64,000 nucleotides of DNA from Agarophyton chilense. Lineage: Eukaryota > Rhodophyta > Florideophyceae > Gracilariales > Gracilariaceae. Location of the stretch: contig JARGXX010000120.1 of NCBI GenBank assembly GCA_030374765.1, positions 124,001 to 188,000 of the forward strand, given 5' to 3'. A program made the position numbers and the translations under genes. How positions within the stretch are numbered: position 1 is the first letter of the stretch; every line of letters begins with the position of its first letter. Of the stretch, positions 46,862-57,184 are shown piece after piece. The notes below the pieces were generated by a model that had not been told where the DNA came from, ran no database searches, and saw only the letters and a program-made list of their open reading frames with translations.

Positions 46862-48245
46862 TACCTCTGTGCTGTGTGGAATGGGTCCCGAGTACAGTGC
46901 GTTTCAAAAACATATCCCTTTACAAAAACTGCACCAAAAAGGCATTTCACGTACTGTAGAGCACATTTCACAACAAATAAAAACCACCAAGTCAATGACA
47001 CTGTTTCAAAAGTATATCCTTTATACAATCATTAGCTCAATTATGGCTCGTGGCGCAGCTCTGACACGTTCTCAACAGCTGTAAATCATGGAACTAGTAG
47101 GTCAGGGTATGATTCCAGCAGAAATAACCCGAAACCTCAAGCGAAAAACAGCAGCTTCAATCAAAAACCCCGCTATATACGAAAAAAGCGTTCAAACGGC
47201 CGTCCTACATCACTATCCCCGGCCGATAAACGTGTAATTAAGCGAAAACTATGCCGTTACACTTTATCTCGCTAAAAAATTGTCTAAAATCTAAATTTGT
47301 CTCTATCAAGATCTACAATATACCTTCAAGTCAACCGTCAAAATTTGTTCAAGTACCTAAAACTAAGGAAAACTTTTTTTAAAAGATAATCACAAGAAGA
47401 ATCGGGTAGAACGGTGTGCTCAAATGGCTTATTGAAAAACGGCATGGAATAATGTTATCTTTTCCGCCGAAAAAAGTTTAACTATGATGGTCCAGATTGC
47501 TATAAATTTTATTAGCATGATCTACGATAAGATGAGAAAGAAGTAGTGATCAGGCATTCAGGAGGCACACCAGTAATGGTTTGGGCGGGAATCTCTACGA
47601 AAGGAGCAACTAATATGGCTTTCGATGAAACTACAGTTAACTCTGAGAAGTATGCTGAGGTTCTTGAAAATTATCTTCTATCTTTTGCATATTGTATGCA
47701 CGGAGAAGAATTGATTTTTCAGCAAGATAATGCACCTGTCCATAAGTCTAATTCTATGAAACAGTGGTTCAATAGTCTAAATATATCGGTTATGGAATGA
47801 CCTGCGCGCTCTCCTGACCTCAACTCTTGTCGTACAATCACCTCTGGGGTATGCTACTGTCTTGTCTCGATAGCATTGTGTCGCTCAACTGTAGGGAGCT
47901 TGTTGACGCTCAACTTTAGAAGGGAGACGTAGTAAAACTCGATGGTAACAGGGCACCGTGAAAACCCGCAGGGGCAAACGGCGGGGCAAGTAGCCTATAC
48001 CGTGTAGGTGAACGATGGTAGGCGTCGACGCGCGGAAAAGCCTGTGTGGTAGTTGAGAAACAATGAACCCGAAGGTATAGTCGTGACCCAATTGATGCCT
48101 GTCTTTATCAGATTAGGATGGTGGAGGTGCAGTTCCCTATATTCAGTGGACTGCACTCTCCAGATCACCCGGGAGGTGCCAGCAAGTCACAGTCTCTGAT
48201 CTAGTGTCAGAGACCTCGCCAGCACTGGTTACAGTGCCAGGTGGC

Positions 48246-48973
48246 TGTAGTGCAACGCCAAGGGCGGCGGAAACACACGAAGATGTCCGAGTCTTCCTCC
48301 AAGGAGGGTAGCACGGCGACGGAGCCTCTCCGGAGTGAACACGACTAAGTCGGGGTGTAAGGCCGAGGTTCACCGGCACGCCAAGCGGGGAGAGTGCGGG
48401 ATGCTAGAAGGGAGCAGACCAGGTATGAGCTGTATTCCACGGGAGTGGGCAAGTGATAAAGGGGGGACCACCCAGTGGGGGCGATCGGGGGCATGGGCCA
48501 CGAGAGCCAAAAGAAATATGTAGCAAACCCAATACTGGGGCGAGAACACGGCAGTGGTATGAAAGATATACACGCTAACAGCGGTGAGTCTCCTGTTGAC
48601 TCACGGTGGATAAGTCTACCGTTAGTAACGCGGCTTCACCTCCGTAGAGTGTGGAAGACTCGCGAAAGCGGAAAAAGACTTAGAGCCAAGAACCCTGGTT
48701 GGGGAGGTTTACTGAGTGTCAGGGCGAGATCGCCCTGGCACTATATAGTTTAGAGTACTGTAGAAAACTCCCTAACCTTGTGTAATAAATCTAAATAAAT
48801 AGAGAACATATCCAGCAATGCTGTGCCAGCCTCTCCTTGGCCAACCACGTTACACTTGTGTCAGTTGCACCCAAGTCGGGGCCACGGCGCGCTGCAGCTA
48901 CGCCATGCGCATCCGAATGATTCGGGAAAATTACGAAGTCCTTCAGAACCCCTCTCAGAGGGCGTGCACTACA
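48246..48973 (-). repeat. 3' LTR of element B (728 bp)
   Basis: Direct partner of 56,457-57,184 at a constant offset of 8,211 bp with about ten substitutions and no gaps. It carries a series of short hairpins (for example CTCC-AAGG-GGAG-like and GGCGAGATCGCC) and an A/T-rich part with AATAAA near 48,783. Confidence 0.95.
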
Positions 48974-48985
48974 TATCCCCCTTCT
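48974..48985 (-). promoter_or_regulatory. Polypurine tract of element B
   Basis: On -, AGAAGGGGGATA abuts the TGTAGTGC end of the LTR, as expected for the plus-strand primer. Confidence 0.7.
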
Positions 48986-49787
48986 CAGACGGAGCGACAA
49001 CCTCGACGAGGTACGTCGACGCCGTCGGGAATACATCCGCTGTGCACGTCCACATTTCGGTTACCGGTAGACACCTCCGCCTGGAGCGAATCCACTCCGA
49101 TTTTATCGGCTCATCCTCATGAGAGAGAAATTCTATCTGCGATTGCAGTGCGCCCCGCGAGTTGCGGTTGTGATCCTCAGCAAGAGTGAAGCGCAATCAC
49201 CAAGTTTCACGACCATTCCTTGTCGGGTTCCCTTGTTGTGGATACTGTAGTCCGCCATCCGGATTGTTCGGTTGTGTTGCACCTCTGCTTGCGCGGTATA
49301 TCCCTCCATGAGGTGTTTTTGTCAGCTTCATAGACTTCACATTCCTCCCTGAGGCGTTCCGATTCCTCCCTGAGAGAGTACGCGGCCACCGAATCATCGG
49401 ACCACCTCCCCCCTGCAAGGGTGGGAGCGCACGAGCTTCGTCAACACGGCTAGTGCCCGGTGTCGTGGGTCTTGACTTCCAGTGTCCTTCCCGTGCTGTC
49501 TACTAACTCCCAAGGGAGATCGTGTCTCGAACCGAGTTCCAGCTTCCCGCGGACGGGCGGTTTTTCCACCGGTCCAAACCAAGATTACCGGGTTCAAAGC
49601 GGTCCACAACGCAAAACGCGGATAACTTCAGATGAAAAAGTCCTGGCACTAACCCGACTAATCGGCGTACTCACAAGAAGCATAAATTTCAATTGCATCC
49701 AAGAATGGGAATATTGAACACCATTAAGTGGGAAGTCGCGACCTGTTTCAGTTCAGGATAAGAATAGAGCGGTAAACTGAAAAGATG

Positions 49788-50180
49788 TCATATCTCTGAC
49801 GTTTTCCAAGATAATTGGGTTCCGTCTTCGCCAAAGCGCTTGTATATCTCCAGAATAGTCTGTGTCCAAGTCTCATCCGAATCAGAGTAGTATTCCTGAA
49901 GTAACGGGGTTTCCGCAACTGGAATCCAGGTATTACTGTAGAGATGAAACATCCGATTCCGGAGAAAGCAACCGTAAACAAACGGGGAGCCGAATCGTTC
50001 TGAACGATTAATAAACAAACGAGTAAGGTCTCCAGGTGACCTGTAGTGTACAGTAGCACCCGCGCAGCGGTGATGGACCAAGTCCACATCCCAAGTATGG
50101 GGCTTCACCACCACGACTCGTGGGCGACCAGCGGCAACAAAGCTGATCAAGAAACGATGCAATCGGTTGTTGTACACCAT
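49788..50180 (-). CDS. Short ORF after the chromodomain frame of element B
   Basis: About 130 codons from the first ATG (the frame is open a little further upstream) lie between the chromodomain frame and the 3' LTR, in the sense direction. The protein is rich in Arg, His and aromatic residues and has no domain that I recognise. It occupies the same relative place as the antisense ORF in elements C1/C2 but on the other strand, and I see no similarity between them. It could be an accessory ORF or a decayed remnant. Confidence 0.35.
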   Translation of the reverse strand: MVYNNRLHRFLISFVAAGRPRVVVVKPHTWDVDLVHHRCAGATVHYRSPGDLTRLFINRSERFGSPFVYGCFLRNRMFHLYSNTWIPVAETPLLQEYYSDSDETWTQTILEIYKRFGEDGTQLSWKTSEI

Positions 50181-50459
50181 AAAGAATGGGGAAAACCCGT
50201 GATTACGGATCACAGAAGCAATCGTGAACCAGCAAGCTGGATGAAAAACCCATCAAGTGTAAACAACCGAAAACGAAAGGGGCGATCAGACACGACAACA
50301 GTCGGTACCCGACCGCTGAGAGCGAGCATTGTTGTGACATCACACCAAGTGAGAGCCACTCCCGTATGAACGGCATGAATAATAAAGCCAACCATACTCC
50401 TTCTTCTCCATTTCCGACCAAACAACCATAGTTCTCCTTCTCTCCACCAAGGTGGGCTA

Positions 50460-53252
50460 CTATTCCACTTGGGCTTTCAGCACCGATGCCGGGATTCCCG
50501 TCCGCGTTCTGCGGTGATATGAAACCACTTTAGAACGTGGGAGGTGCTGCATTGGCTCAATGGAATCCCATTCGGGACCCAACCCGTGCCAACGGACGCG
50601 ATACTGTATGTAACCATCCCGATGGTAAGAATGCTCCACGACGTGGTCGATAACGAACTGGTCGTAGAATTTCCGGCCCTGCCGTGCCTGTGTCACAGTG
50701 CCATACTGGCAGCTTTCCGCCATCGCGTGTGGGCTACTGTGTCCGTCCCCGCAGGGGTCCACGGCTTGGTACGGCCTTTCTCTGACCTGGGTACGGATAC
50801 GAACCGGTTTCTGGGAGGCTTTGACTGCTTGGCGTGGTACTTCCGCCATGGCGTCGTGACAAGAATCGTCATTTCGACGGCTTCGGCTGAAGGCCTTCCC
50901 ATAGGGCAATTGTCCCAGTTTTCGGGTCGGGGATCTTACCGAGACTTCTCGTGCAGAAACCACCCTTCGGGGGAACGCGGACTCATCCCAAAGCTGGGTT
51001 TCTGGATCGCGCTTCACGAGTTTCCTTAGTGGAATCCGTCGCGACGGTGATGAACTTGACGCAGGAGGCGGTTTCGCCACGGGGCGTCGTCTCTTGACGG
51101 TTGAATCGCCTCGAGCGCCTATTGGTGCATCTCCCCTGTCGGGTGCCACTTGGTCACGTGATGTGACCAGCTGATGGCTGGGAGCGCTCCGCGCCGTGCT
51201 GCGTTCCGCCTCCTCACGTGAGGGCGTGTGCAATGGCGTTGCCGGTGTGTCGGCTAGCTTCGGCGACAAAGTACCACGTCGGGCGTGCATCTCCGGCTCA
51301 AACGTGTCTCCATCACGAACGTGCTGTGACCTTTCCTGCGAATTGTCCCTCTGGGAAGCAAGGTGGTCACAGACTATCCCTCTCGAGGGTCCAACTTCAC
51401 TCGGCGACGAGGTGCTTCCGTCATCGACGTGTCCGTTCTCCGGAGTGACCGGTGCGACTTCGACAATACTGTCGGGGTCAACCGAGACAATCGGACTGTA
51501 TCCGCGACTGCGCGAGCGTCCTGAACCAGTGTCAAGCGTGCTGGGTGTGTTTCTCCCGTCCTGTACGGTGTGCTTGCCCGGCCTAGCCGGTGTGTCCTGC
51601 CGTGCAGTTGGTGTCCACACTTCGGGTGTAGTCGGCTCAGAGGATCCCGAGAGGGCCTGTTCTGTAGTGTCCAGCGTAGCTAGTGTCGACGAACCGTGAC
51701 CCATGAGCTGCGGATCAACGCTCGACGGCACAGCCGGTTCAGTGTCGCAAGCGCGACAATAATCCTTCGACAAGATCGCTTCGGCGAGAGATTTTCCACT
51801 TTGTGGCAAGACAACAGATGTCGAATCCCATTGGTGGGCACCATCCGACACAAAAGCGGTAGACCTTCCCCAAAAGGGCAAAAGATCCAGAGTGGATGTT
51901 ATGACTAGCGTAGTTCCATCATAACCCGGAATGTCCGGCTCCCCTCCGTCATCTTCGACGTGTAAAGCATCCGGACTGACCCGTGCGTCCACGACGACAG
52001 TTTTGGTAACAACCGAGACATTCGGGTTTCTCTCGCACATTTGCGGTTGATCGACATCAGATTCCAGTGTCCTGTGTTGGGTTTCCTCGCGAGGTACGGT
52101 GTGCTTGCCCGGTATAACCGGTATGTCCTTCCGTAATATACGAGTTGAGCCGTCGGACGAGATCGGCTTAAGGGAGCCCGCGAGGGCATTCCTTTCAGTG
52201 CCCAGCAATGCTGTCGAAAGAGAACCGTGATTCACGGGATGCAAATGCAAAGAACCATGAATGTCTTCCAACGGCGGTGCCGATGATGTTTCGCGAGCGC
52301 GACTAACTTTCAGTAACGACTTCGCTTCGGCGGGAGACTTTCCATTGCGTGGCGCTTTCTGCAAACCAGAGTCCCCGTGGGGAGTGCCATCGTGCACAAA
52401 TGCGGTAGAACTTCCTCGAGAGGACTCAGCATCAGTGGCACGGTGCAGATGAGTGCAGGGCACGTCCGTCGACGAAGCTTTCCGTCCACCAATATCCCTT
52501 TCGATGTGTCCAGAGCTCCGTGTACCACCGTCATCATGACGCGACGAAGCGGTAACAGTCTCTCGACGAGAGTCAACATCCTCTTCCCCTTCCTTAGACG
52601 GAGCGGCATAGAGAGTGGTAGAAACGCCCAACTGGCGGGGATTGACACCGCGCAGTGGCGTGAGAGAAGAAAGGCCATTCAGGCCAGCGTCCGATTGAAT
52701 CGGTATATCAGAGAGTCCCCCGGGTGGGTTGTAGAGCGGGAATCGCTTATTGGCGGGTAAAGCAACTATCTGGATGGGATAGATTAGTCCTACCGTAGAA
52801 ACGGGAACTTCCGCAATATGCGAGGGATTCTGAGAACCATCCTCGTTGCGAGGGGCTGAAGCATCCAGAGTTCTGTTAAATGGCCCTCCTCTGCGCCTTG
52901 GGCGTATGCAGGCCATCGAACGCTGAACAGCGGAAGGCATTACTGAAAGCCACGAGTTCCAGCAACTCTCATGATCCGAACAATTCGGTAGCCCATCCAG
53001 CAATGGCTGGGCTTTGAAATTCACCAACTCAGGTGGTATCTTTCCGACGTCAATCGTGCAGAACCGACGGTAGTCGATGACAACAATCCAAGAACCATTG
53101 GATAACTTAACCAGTACTGCTGGTGGCGACACACACGGCAGTGTGGATAAGTTCAGCGTAGACTGGGGACCTCCGACGAGATTATCCCCCTCCTCAGAGT
53201 GACCCATTCCGGTTGAACTGGTACGATCCCCTTGAAGGGTAAAGATAGACAT
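50460..53252 (-). CDS. Chromodomain ORF of element B with long repetitive linker (930 codons)
   Basis: An intact frame from ATG at 53,252. About the first 80 residues hold a short RT-like start (SPPAVLVKLSNGSWIVVIDY). A linker of about 750 residues follows, rich in Ser, Thr, Pro, Asp and Arg. It contains at least two imperfect repeats of roughly 180 residues, visible as STAFVHDG with GKSPAEA, then PGKHTV, then PDALHVEDDG, mirrored by STAFVSDG with GKSLAEA, PGKHTV and ENGHVDDG. The last 65 residues or so form a chromodomain (FVIDHVVEHSYHRDGYIQYR, then VRWHGLGPEWDSIEP). Chromodomains at integrase ends direct chromovirus insertion to marked chromatin; here the domain is attached to a linker instead of an integrase. 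The linker's function is unknown. Confidence 0.75.
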   Translation of the reverse strand: MSIFTLQGDRTSSTGMGHSEEGDNLVGGPQSTLNLSTLPCVSPPAVLVKLSNGSWIVVIDYRRFCTIDVGKIPPELVNFKAQPLLDGLPNCSDHESCWNSWLSVMPSAVQRSMACIRPRRRGGPFNRTLDASAPRNEDGSQNPSHIAEVPVSTVGLIYPIQIVALPANKRFPLYNPPGGLSDIPIQSDAGLNGLSSLTPLRGVNPRQLGVSTTLYAAPSKEGEEDVDSRRETVTASSRHDDGGTRSSGHIERDIGGRKASSTDVPCTHLHRATDAESSRGSSTAFVHDGTPHGDSGLQKAPRNGKSPAEAKSLLKVSRARETSSAPPLEDIHGSLHLHPVNHGSLSTALLGTERNALAGSLKPISSDGSTRILRKDIPVIPGKHTVPREETQHRTLESDVDQPQMCERNPNVSVVTKTVVVDARVSPDALHVEDDGGEPDIPGYDGTTLVITSTLDLLPFWGRSTAFVSDGAHQWDSTSVVLPQSGKSLAEAILSKDYCRACDTEPAVPSSVDPQLMGHGSSTLATLDTTEQALSGSSEPTTPEVWTPTARQDTPARPGKHTVQDGRNTPSTLDTGSGRSRSRGYSPIVSVDPDSIVEVAPVTPENGHVDDGSTSSPSEVGPSRGIVCDHLASQRDNSQERSQHVRDGDTFEPEMHARRGTLSPKLADTPATPLHTPSREEAERSTARSAPSHQLVTSRDQVAPDRGDAPIGARGDSTVKRRRPVAKPPPASSSSPSRRIPLRKLVKRDPETQLWDESAFPRRVVSAREVSVRSPTRKLGQLPYGKAFSRSRRNDDSCHDAMAEVPRQAVKASQKPVRIRTQVRERPYQAVDPCGDGHSSPHAMAESCQYGTVTQARQGRKFYDQFVIDHVVEHSYHRDGYIQYRVRWHGLGPEWDSIEPMQHLPRSKVVSYHRRTRTGIPASVLKAQVE

Positions 53253-53309
53253 GGGGTGAGGAGCAACTCTTCCAATGACTTGGTTCCTAACCAGATACTG
53301 GTGTTTCTC

Positions 53310-54164
53310 TCAAAAGTTGGAAACACATACACAAAACGACTTGTCGGGCTCAATGTGAACCATTCCATCCGCGAAAGCGAGTTGATGCCTGTTCGACAGT
53401 GATGGTATCGGTCGAACGATTCGAGTACCGTGCTGACGAGAACTGACACGCACCCAACAGTGGGACTTTGGCGGAATGCAAATCGACTCGTCGACACGAA
53501 GCTTTGTAGACTCGCGAAAAGCGGCGGGGAACTCCTGTGCAGCAGGAAGAGGAACATGCTTCTTCGATGCACGCTTCGGCGGACGGCGGACGATGGGAAC
53601 AGAGGATCCATCGTCCAATTCCACACGCTTTAAGCGGGGTACAATCGCTTCGACGAAACGGTCGCAAAAATCACAACCCAAGATGAGAGGGGCGGGGAGT
53701 GACCGACAGACAATAAAGTGCAGCTTCACGACGCAGGGTCCTAAGCGTACCACCAAATCGATCACTCCAACCGTTTCTAACGGGTTGTTACCAGCGTCAG
53801 CGGCGTCTAATGCTACGCCACGGCGGATTTGCGACTGCAAAGCAGGTGGTAGGACAGATTCCACGACGAAGTTCGGTTCTGTACCTGTATTCAACACAGT
53901 GTAAAAACGCACCATGAACTTGGTAGTAAGGCCTAGGTCAGCGTAAACTTTAAAGTTTCGCTTCGCCATGACCATGACTCTTTCCGGGAACCGGTTGTGA
54001 TGTACCCGTTTCCACGGTCGACGTAAAACACCAAAGTGTTCAGAGTCCACGTCTGAGACGGCCTGTTTCCTTGAGAGGATTTTGACCGGGGAGCGAGGCG
54101 GGGACGCCTCGGGGGCCGACAACCTCGATGTCAGGGACGCCTTTCCCGTGCGAGAGACTCCCAT
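53310..54164 (-). CDS. Protease-like region of element B
   Basis: A frame of 284 codons with the layout of a retropepsin: a beta-rich region around the FYTVLNTGTEPNFV segment, comparable to the protease region of element C, and a hydrophobic LILGCDFCDRFVEAI segment that fits the conserved C-terminal part of retropepsins. The N-terminal 50 residues are basic and Ser/Pro-rich. It lies between gag and the chromodomain frame, the normal place for protease. Whether it is active is not judged here. Confidence 0.65.
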   Translation of the reverse strand: MGVSRTGKASLTSRLSAPEASPPRSPVKILSRKQAVSDVDSEHFGVLRRPWKRVHHNRFPERVMVMAKRNFKVYADLGLTTKFMVRFYTVLNTGTEPNFVVESVLPPALQSQIRRGVALDAADAGNNPLETVGVIDLVVRLGPCVVKLHFIVCRSLPAPLILGCDFCDRFVEAIVPRLKRVELDDGSSVPIVRRPPKRASKKHVPLPAAQEFPAAFRESTKLRVDESICIPPKSHCWVRVSSRQHGTRIVRPIPSLSNRHQLAFADGMVHIEPDKSFCVCVSNF

Positions 54165-54286
54165 AATCAGTTTTCCTGAGACTGAACCGCCTGGGGCGGG
54201 GCCGCAGAATCCTGAACCACTTGCAATGGGGCGCCAGCGGCGGGGTTTGAAGGAACGGGGCGGTGGTCAGGAGCCTGCTCGGCAGG

Positions 54287-54538
54287 TTAAAGCAACGCAT
54301 TGCGCGGTTTCGCCTCCGGAATACTCCGTGGAAAATCGATCTTCGCTCGAAGATACGACGTCATCGGAACAATCCGCTTTTCCACTGGGGTCAACGCCTC
54401 ATAATTACCGATTACTCGGGCTACTTCCCTCATGGTGAGGATACAGTCCGGTGAAATGTGACCGTGTTCGTAGCATATGTGGCATATGAGTCCCTGGCGT
54501 GAGGGCTGCAAACCGGAGCGAGCATCCGTGAACTTCAC
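54287..54538 (-). pseudogene. Gag zinc-knuckle region of element B
   Basis: This short region between gag and protease carries a canonical CCHC knuckle, CHICYEHGHISPDC (C-X2-C-X4-H-X4-C), which binds RNA in Gag nucleocapsid domains. It belongs to the gag part of the element; no separate gene is implied. Confidence 0.7.
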
Positions 54539-54631
54539 CGCTTGGCGGGTATCCTTCCATCCAGGGCGACTCTGTCGGAGCGCACCGTTTGAATACGGGA
54601 TGCGAGGTCCGTGAACACGGGGAGAGTCTGC

Positions 54632-56296
54632 TTACAGCAGGGGTCCATCCTGGGCCGTGTCATATGAGTCGTCCGTCGTAGACGGTAGTTCGGTTGTCAG
54701 GACCGAATGGATATCGCTTCGGGCGAAGTGTACGTTGTCGTACTCCTGTTGGGGGCGCTCACTCGCAATCAGCGATAGGGATGGCGACTTCGTTTCCATC
54801 ACCAACGCCTTGGCGGTTTGCGACCTGTGTCCGGGGGCACGAGCTCTTAAAGCCTCACCTTCCGCTTGCGCGTGTTGGACCAACTCCAGATACGTCGTCT
54901 TCCTTCGGTCTTCCCGGTAACGGGCCACGAGTGTTCGGATAGCAGGGTTCAGTCCATCGATGAACATGGTGCAGCGCTCTCCGGCGGAGTGTACGTTCCC
55001 ACTACGGTGGAAAGCCTTGTTCAGGCGCACCGAGAATTCGGTTTCCGTTTCTCCAGACTTCTGGCGCGTATCGCGAAGAGCGAGAATGGCCGACTGAATC
55101 GCGTGATTAGTGGCGTAGGACCTCAAGAGGTATTGTACTGCTTCTGGCCAGCAGGTTACCCCTCCTTCGGAGGCTCTAGACGAACCTCTTACAGAGTTGT
55201 ATTGATCCTCGGCGAGGCCTTTCATAAAGTACGGGAGTGCAATAAACGCCTGTTCTTCGGTCATACCGAGAATATCCGCTTCGGCGACGAACCTCGCAAG
55301 GAAATCCAACACCAAAATGGGGTCTTCTCCAGAAAAGCTCTGGTTCCTGAGGGACGGTTGCATACGCTTTATGCAATCCTTCACTCTACCCGTGCCACGG
55401 GGCGTGCGATCCAAAGAGGAGTTCTCTAGCCGATAGTATCGGTAAGAAACTAACTTCTTGTACAGGGGGTTTGTGCATTTCAGCTCCTTCAACCCGGAGT
55501 GTTTCCTTCCCTTCTCGCGGGCGCGGATCACACCTTGGGTGGCAGACGACCGTTTAGAACGGGATGAACGCCTGCGATGGCCATCGTCAGAAGACGAATC
55601 TGACGAGTCCGACCCATTTGAATGGTGAGAGCCACGCGACGACCGTGAGGAGTTCGACGAGTCCGAGTCATCGCTGTCACGCTTTCCACGCCGACGGCGG
55701 GTATCGTCCCTTTTCCTCTCGTGTTTCGCTTGGTGCGACACAGCAACCGGCTTCTCCGGGACGTCTTCCATCAAGATGGTTTGTTCTAACGTCTGGAGAC
55801 GGGCGCTAACACGATTGAATCGGGTCTCGACACCTTCCACGTAAGCGGCGGGACCACCAAAACATTCCAACAGGGTGTTGACGTCCGCCCGCAACAAGCG
55901 GAGGTCGTCAACCACTTCCTTCATAGAAGAGCCATCACACCTGGAACGCAGGGCTTCGAACTCTTCCACGAAGGCATTGTGCGCTTCCCGCATTACGCGG
56001 ATCTGCTGCCTCACACTTGAGTTGGTGTCGATGTAGAACTCGTTTTTCTGGGCCTTTTCGTCGGCAAGAGCCGGGTCATCTACGGCAGGGGCCGGTCCAG
56101 CACCAGAATTGGGTCCATTCTTCGACGCCTTAGGCGGTAGCTTGTTGTTCTTGGAGGAGTTCGACCCCTTACTCTTGCCTTTCGGAGCAGCTTGAGGTAA
56201 CGGCGGGGGAACCCTTCCAGGGTCCGCAGGCACCACGTCATTGACGGAACGGCTCCGCGTGATCGCGGGTTCCGCTTCCGACGGTAGTCGTGACAT
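54632..56296 (-). CDS. Gag of element B
   Basis: About 554 codons from ATG at 56,296. The N-terminus is Pro/Lys-rich. A helical region (about residues 85-185) and a Ser/Asp/Arg-rich low-complexity stretch (KRDSDDSDSSNSSRSSRGSH) follow, then a retrotransposon-gag capsid-like domain in the C-terminal half with DPILVLDFLARFVAEADILG and FSVRLNKAFHRSGN. The same FHRSGNVHSAGE-type segment corresponds to RCGNVFSEGR in the gag of elements C1/C2, so the families are related. The frame before the ATG is open for another 21 codons. Confidence 0.8.
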   Translation of the reverse strand: MSRLPSEAEPAITRSRSVNDVVPADPGRVPPPLPQAAPKGKSKGSNSSKNNKLPPKASKNGPNSGAGPAPAVDDPALADEKAQKNEFYIDTNSSVRQQIRVMREAHNAFVEEFEALRSRCDGSSMKEVVDDLRLLRADVNTLLECFGGPAAYVEGVETRFNRVSARLQTLEQTILMEDVPEKPVAVSHQAKHERKRDDTRRRRGKRDSDDSDSSNSSRSSRGSHHSNGSDSSDSSSDDGHRRRSSRSKRSSATQGVIRAREKGRKHSGLKELKCTNPLYKKLVSYRYYRLENSSLDRTPRGTGRVKDCIKRMQPSLRNQSFSGEDPILVLDFLARFVAEADILGMTEEQAFIALPYFMKGLAEDQYNSVRGSSRASEGGVTCWPEAVQYLLRSYATNHAIQSAILALRDTRQKSGETETEFSVRLNKAFHRSGNVHSAGERCTMFIDGLNPAIRTLVARYREDRRKTTYLELVQHAQAEGEALRARAPGHRSQTAKALVMETKSPSLSLIASERPQQEYDNVHFARSDIHSVLTTELPSTTDDSYDTAQDGPLL

Positions 56297-56435
56297 GGTT
56301 GTAGCGTTGACCACTAAGAATAGGACAACAAAAGCTTCCACCAAGTGGGTCCAAACCAAAAAATTGGAAAGCAGTTCTCGACGAGAGAAGACAGCACAGC
56401 AATGTGAAAAACAACCAAACCAGGTCCCCCTAGCC

Positions 56436-56453
56436 TTCTAAGTCGGGAGACCA
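56436..56453 (-). promoter_or_regulatory. Primer-binding site of element B
   Basis: On -, TGGTCTCCCGACTTAGAAG starts 3 nt after the 5' LTR. The first ten bases equal those of element C2. Confidence 0.65.
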
Positions 56454-56456
56454 GTT

Positions 56457-57184
56457 TGTAGTGCAACGCCAAGGGCGGCGGAAACACACGAAGATGTCCG
56501 AGTCTTCCTCCAAGGAGGGTAGCACGGCGACGGAGCCTCTCCGGAGTGAACACGAATAAGTCGGGGTGTAATGCCGAGGTTCACCGGCACGCCAAGCGGG
56601 GAGAGTGCGGGATGCTAGAAGGGAGCAGACCAGGTATGAGATGTATTCCACGGGGGTGGGCAAGTGATAAAGGGGGGACCACCCAGTGGGGGCGATCGGG
56701 GGCATGGGCCACGAGAGCCAAAAGAAATATGTAGCAAACCCAATACTGGGGCGAGAACACGGCAGTGGTATGAAAGATATACACGCTAACAGCGGTGAGT
56801 CTCCTGTTGACGCACGGTGGATAAGTCTACCGTTAGTAACGCGGCTTCACCTCCGTAGAGTGTGGAAGACTCGCGAAAGCGGAAAAAGACTTAGAGCCAA
56901 GAACCCTGGTTGGGGAGGTTTACTGAGTGTCAGGGCGAGATCGCCCTGGCACTATATAGTTTAGAGTACTGTAGAAAACTCCCTAACCTTGTGTAATAAA
57001 TCTAAATAAATAGAGAACATATCCAGCAATGCTGTGCCAGCCTCTCCTTGGCCAACCACGTTACACGTGTGTCAGTTGCACCCAAGTCGGGGCCACGGCG
57101 CGCTGCAGCTACGCCATGCGCATCCGAATGTTTCGGGAAAATTACTAAGTCCTTCAGAACCCCTCCCAGAGGGCGTGCACCACA
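56457..57184 (-). repeat. 5' LTR of element B (728 bp)
   Basis: Partner of 48,246-48,973, followed by the GTGGC target duplication at 57,185-57,189. Confidence 0.95.

Larger units (their letters stand above)
48246..57184 (-). mobile_element. Young non-autonomous-looking Ty3/gypsy element B
   Basis: Two 728 bp LTRs, TG...CA ends, and a perfect GTGGC target duplication (48,241-48,245 and 57,185-57,189). On - the order is 5' LTR (56,457-57,184), primer site, gag, zinc knuckle, protease-like region, a 930-codon frame ending in a chromodomain, a short further frame, a polypurine tract and the 3' LTR (48,246-48,973). I recognise no complete reverse transcriptase, RNase H or integrase core; only a short RT-like start is visible. 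The LTRs differ at about ten positions (roughly 98.6% identity), so insertion was recent. Besides the absent parts, I count about two or three breaks. It probably moved with enzymes supplied by a relative; this is inference. Confidence 0.88.
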
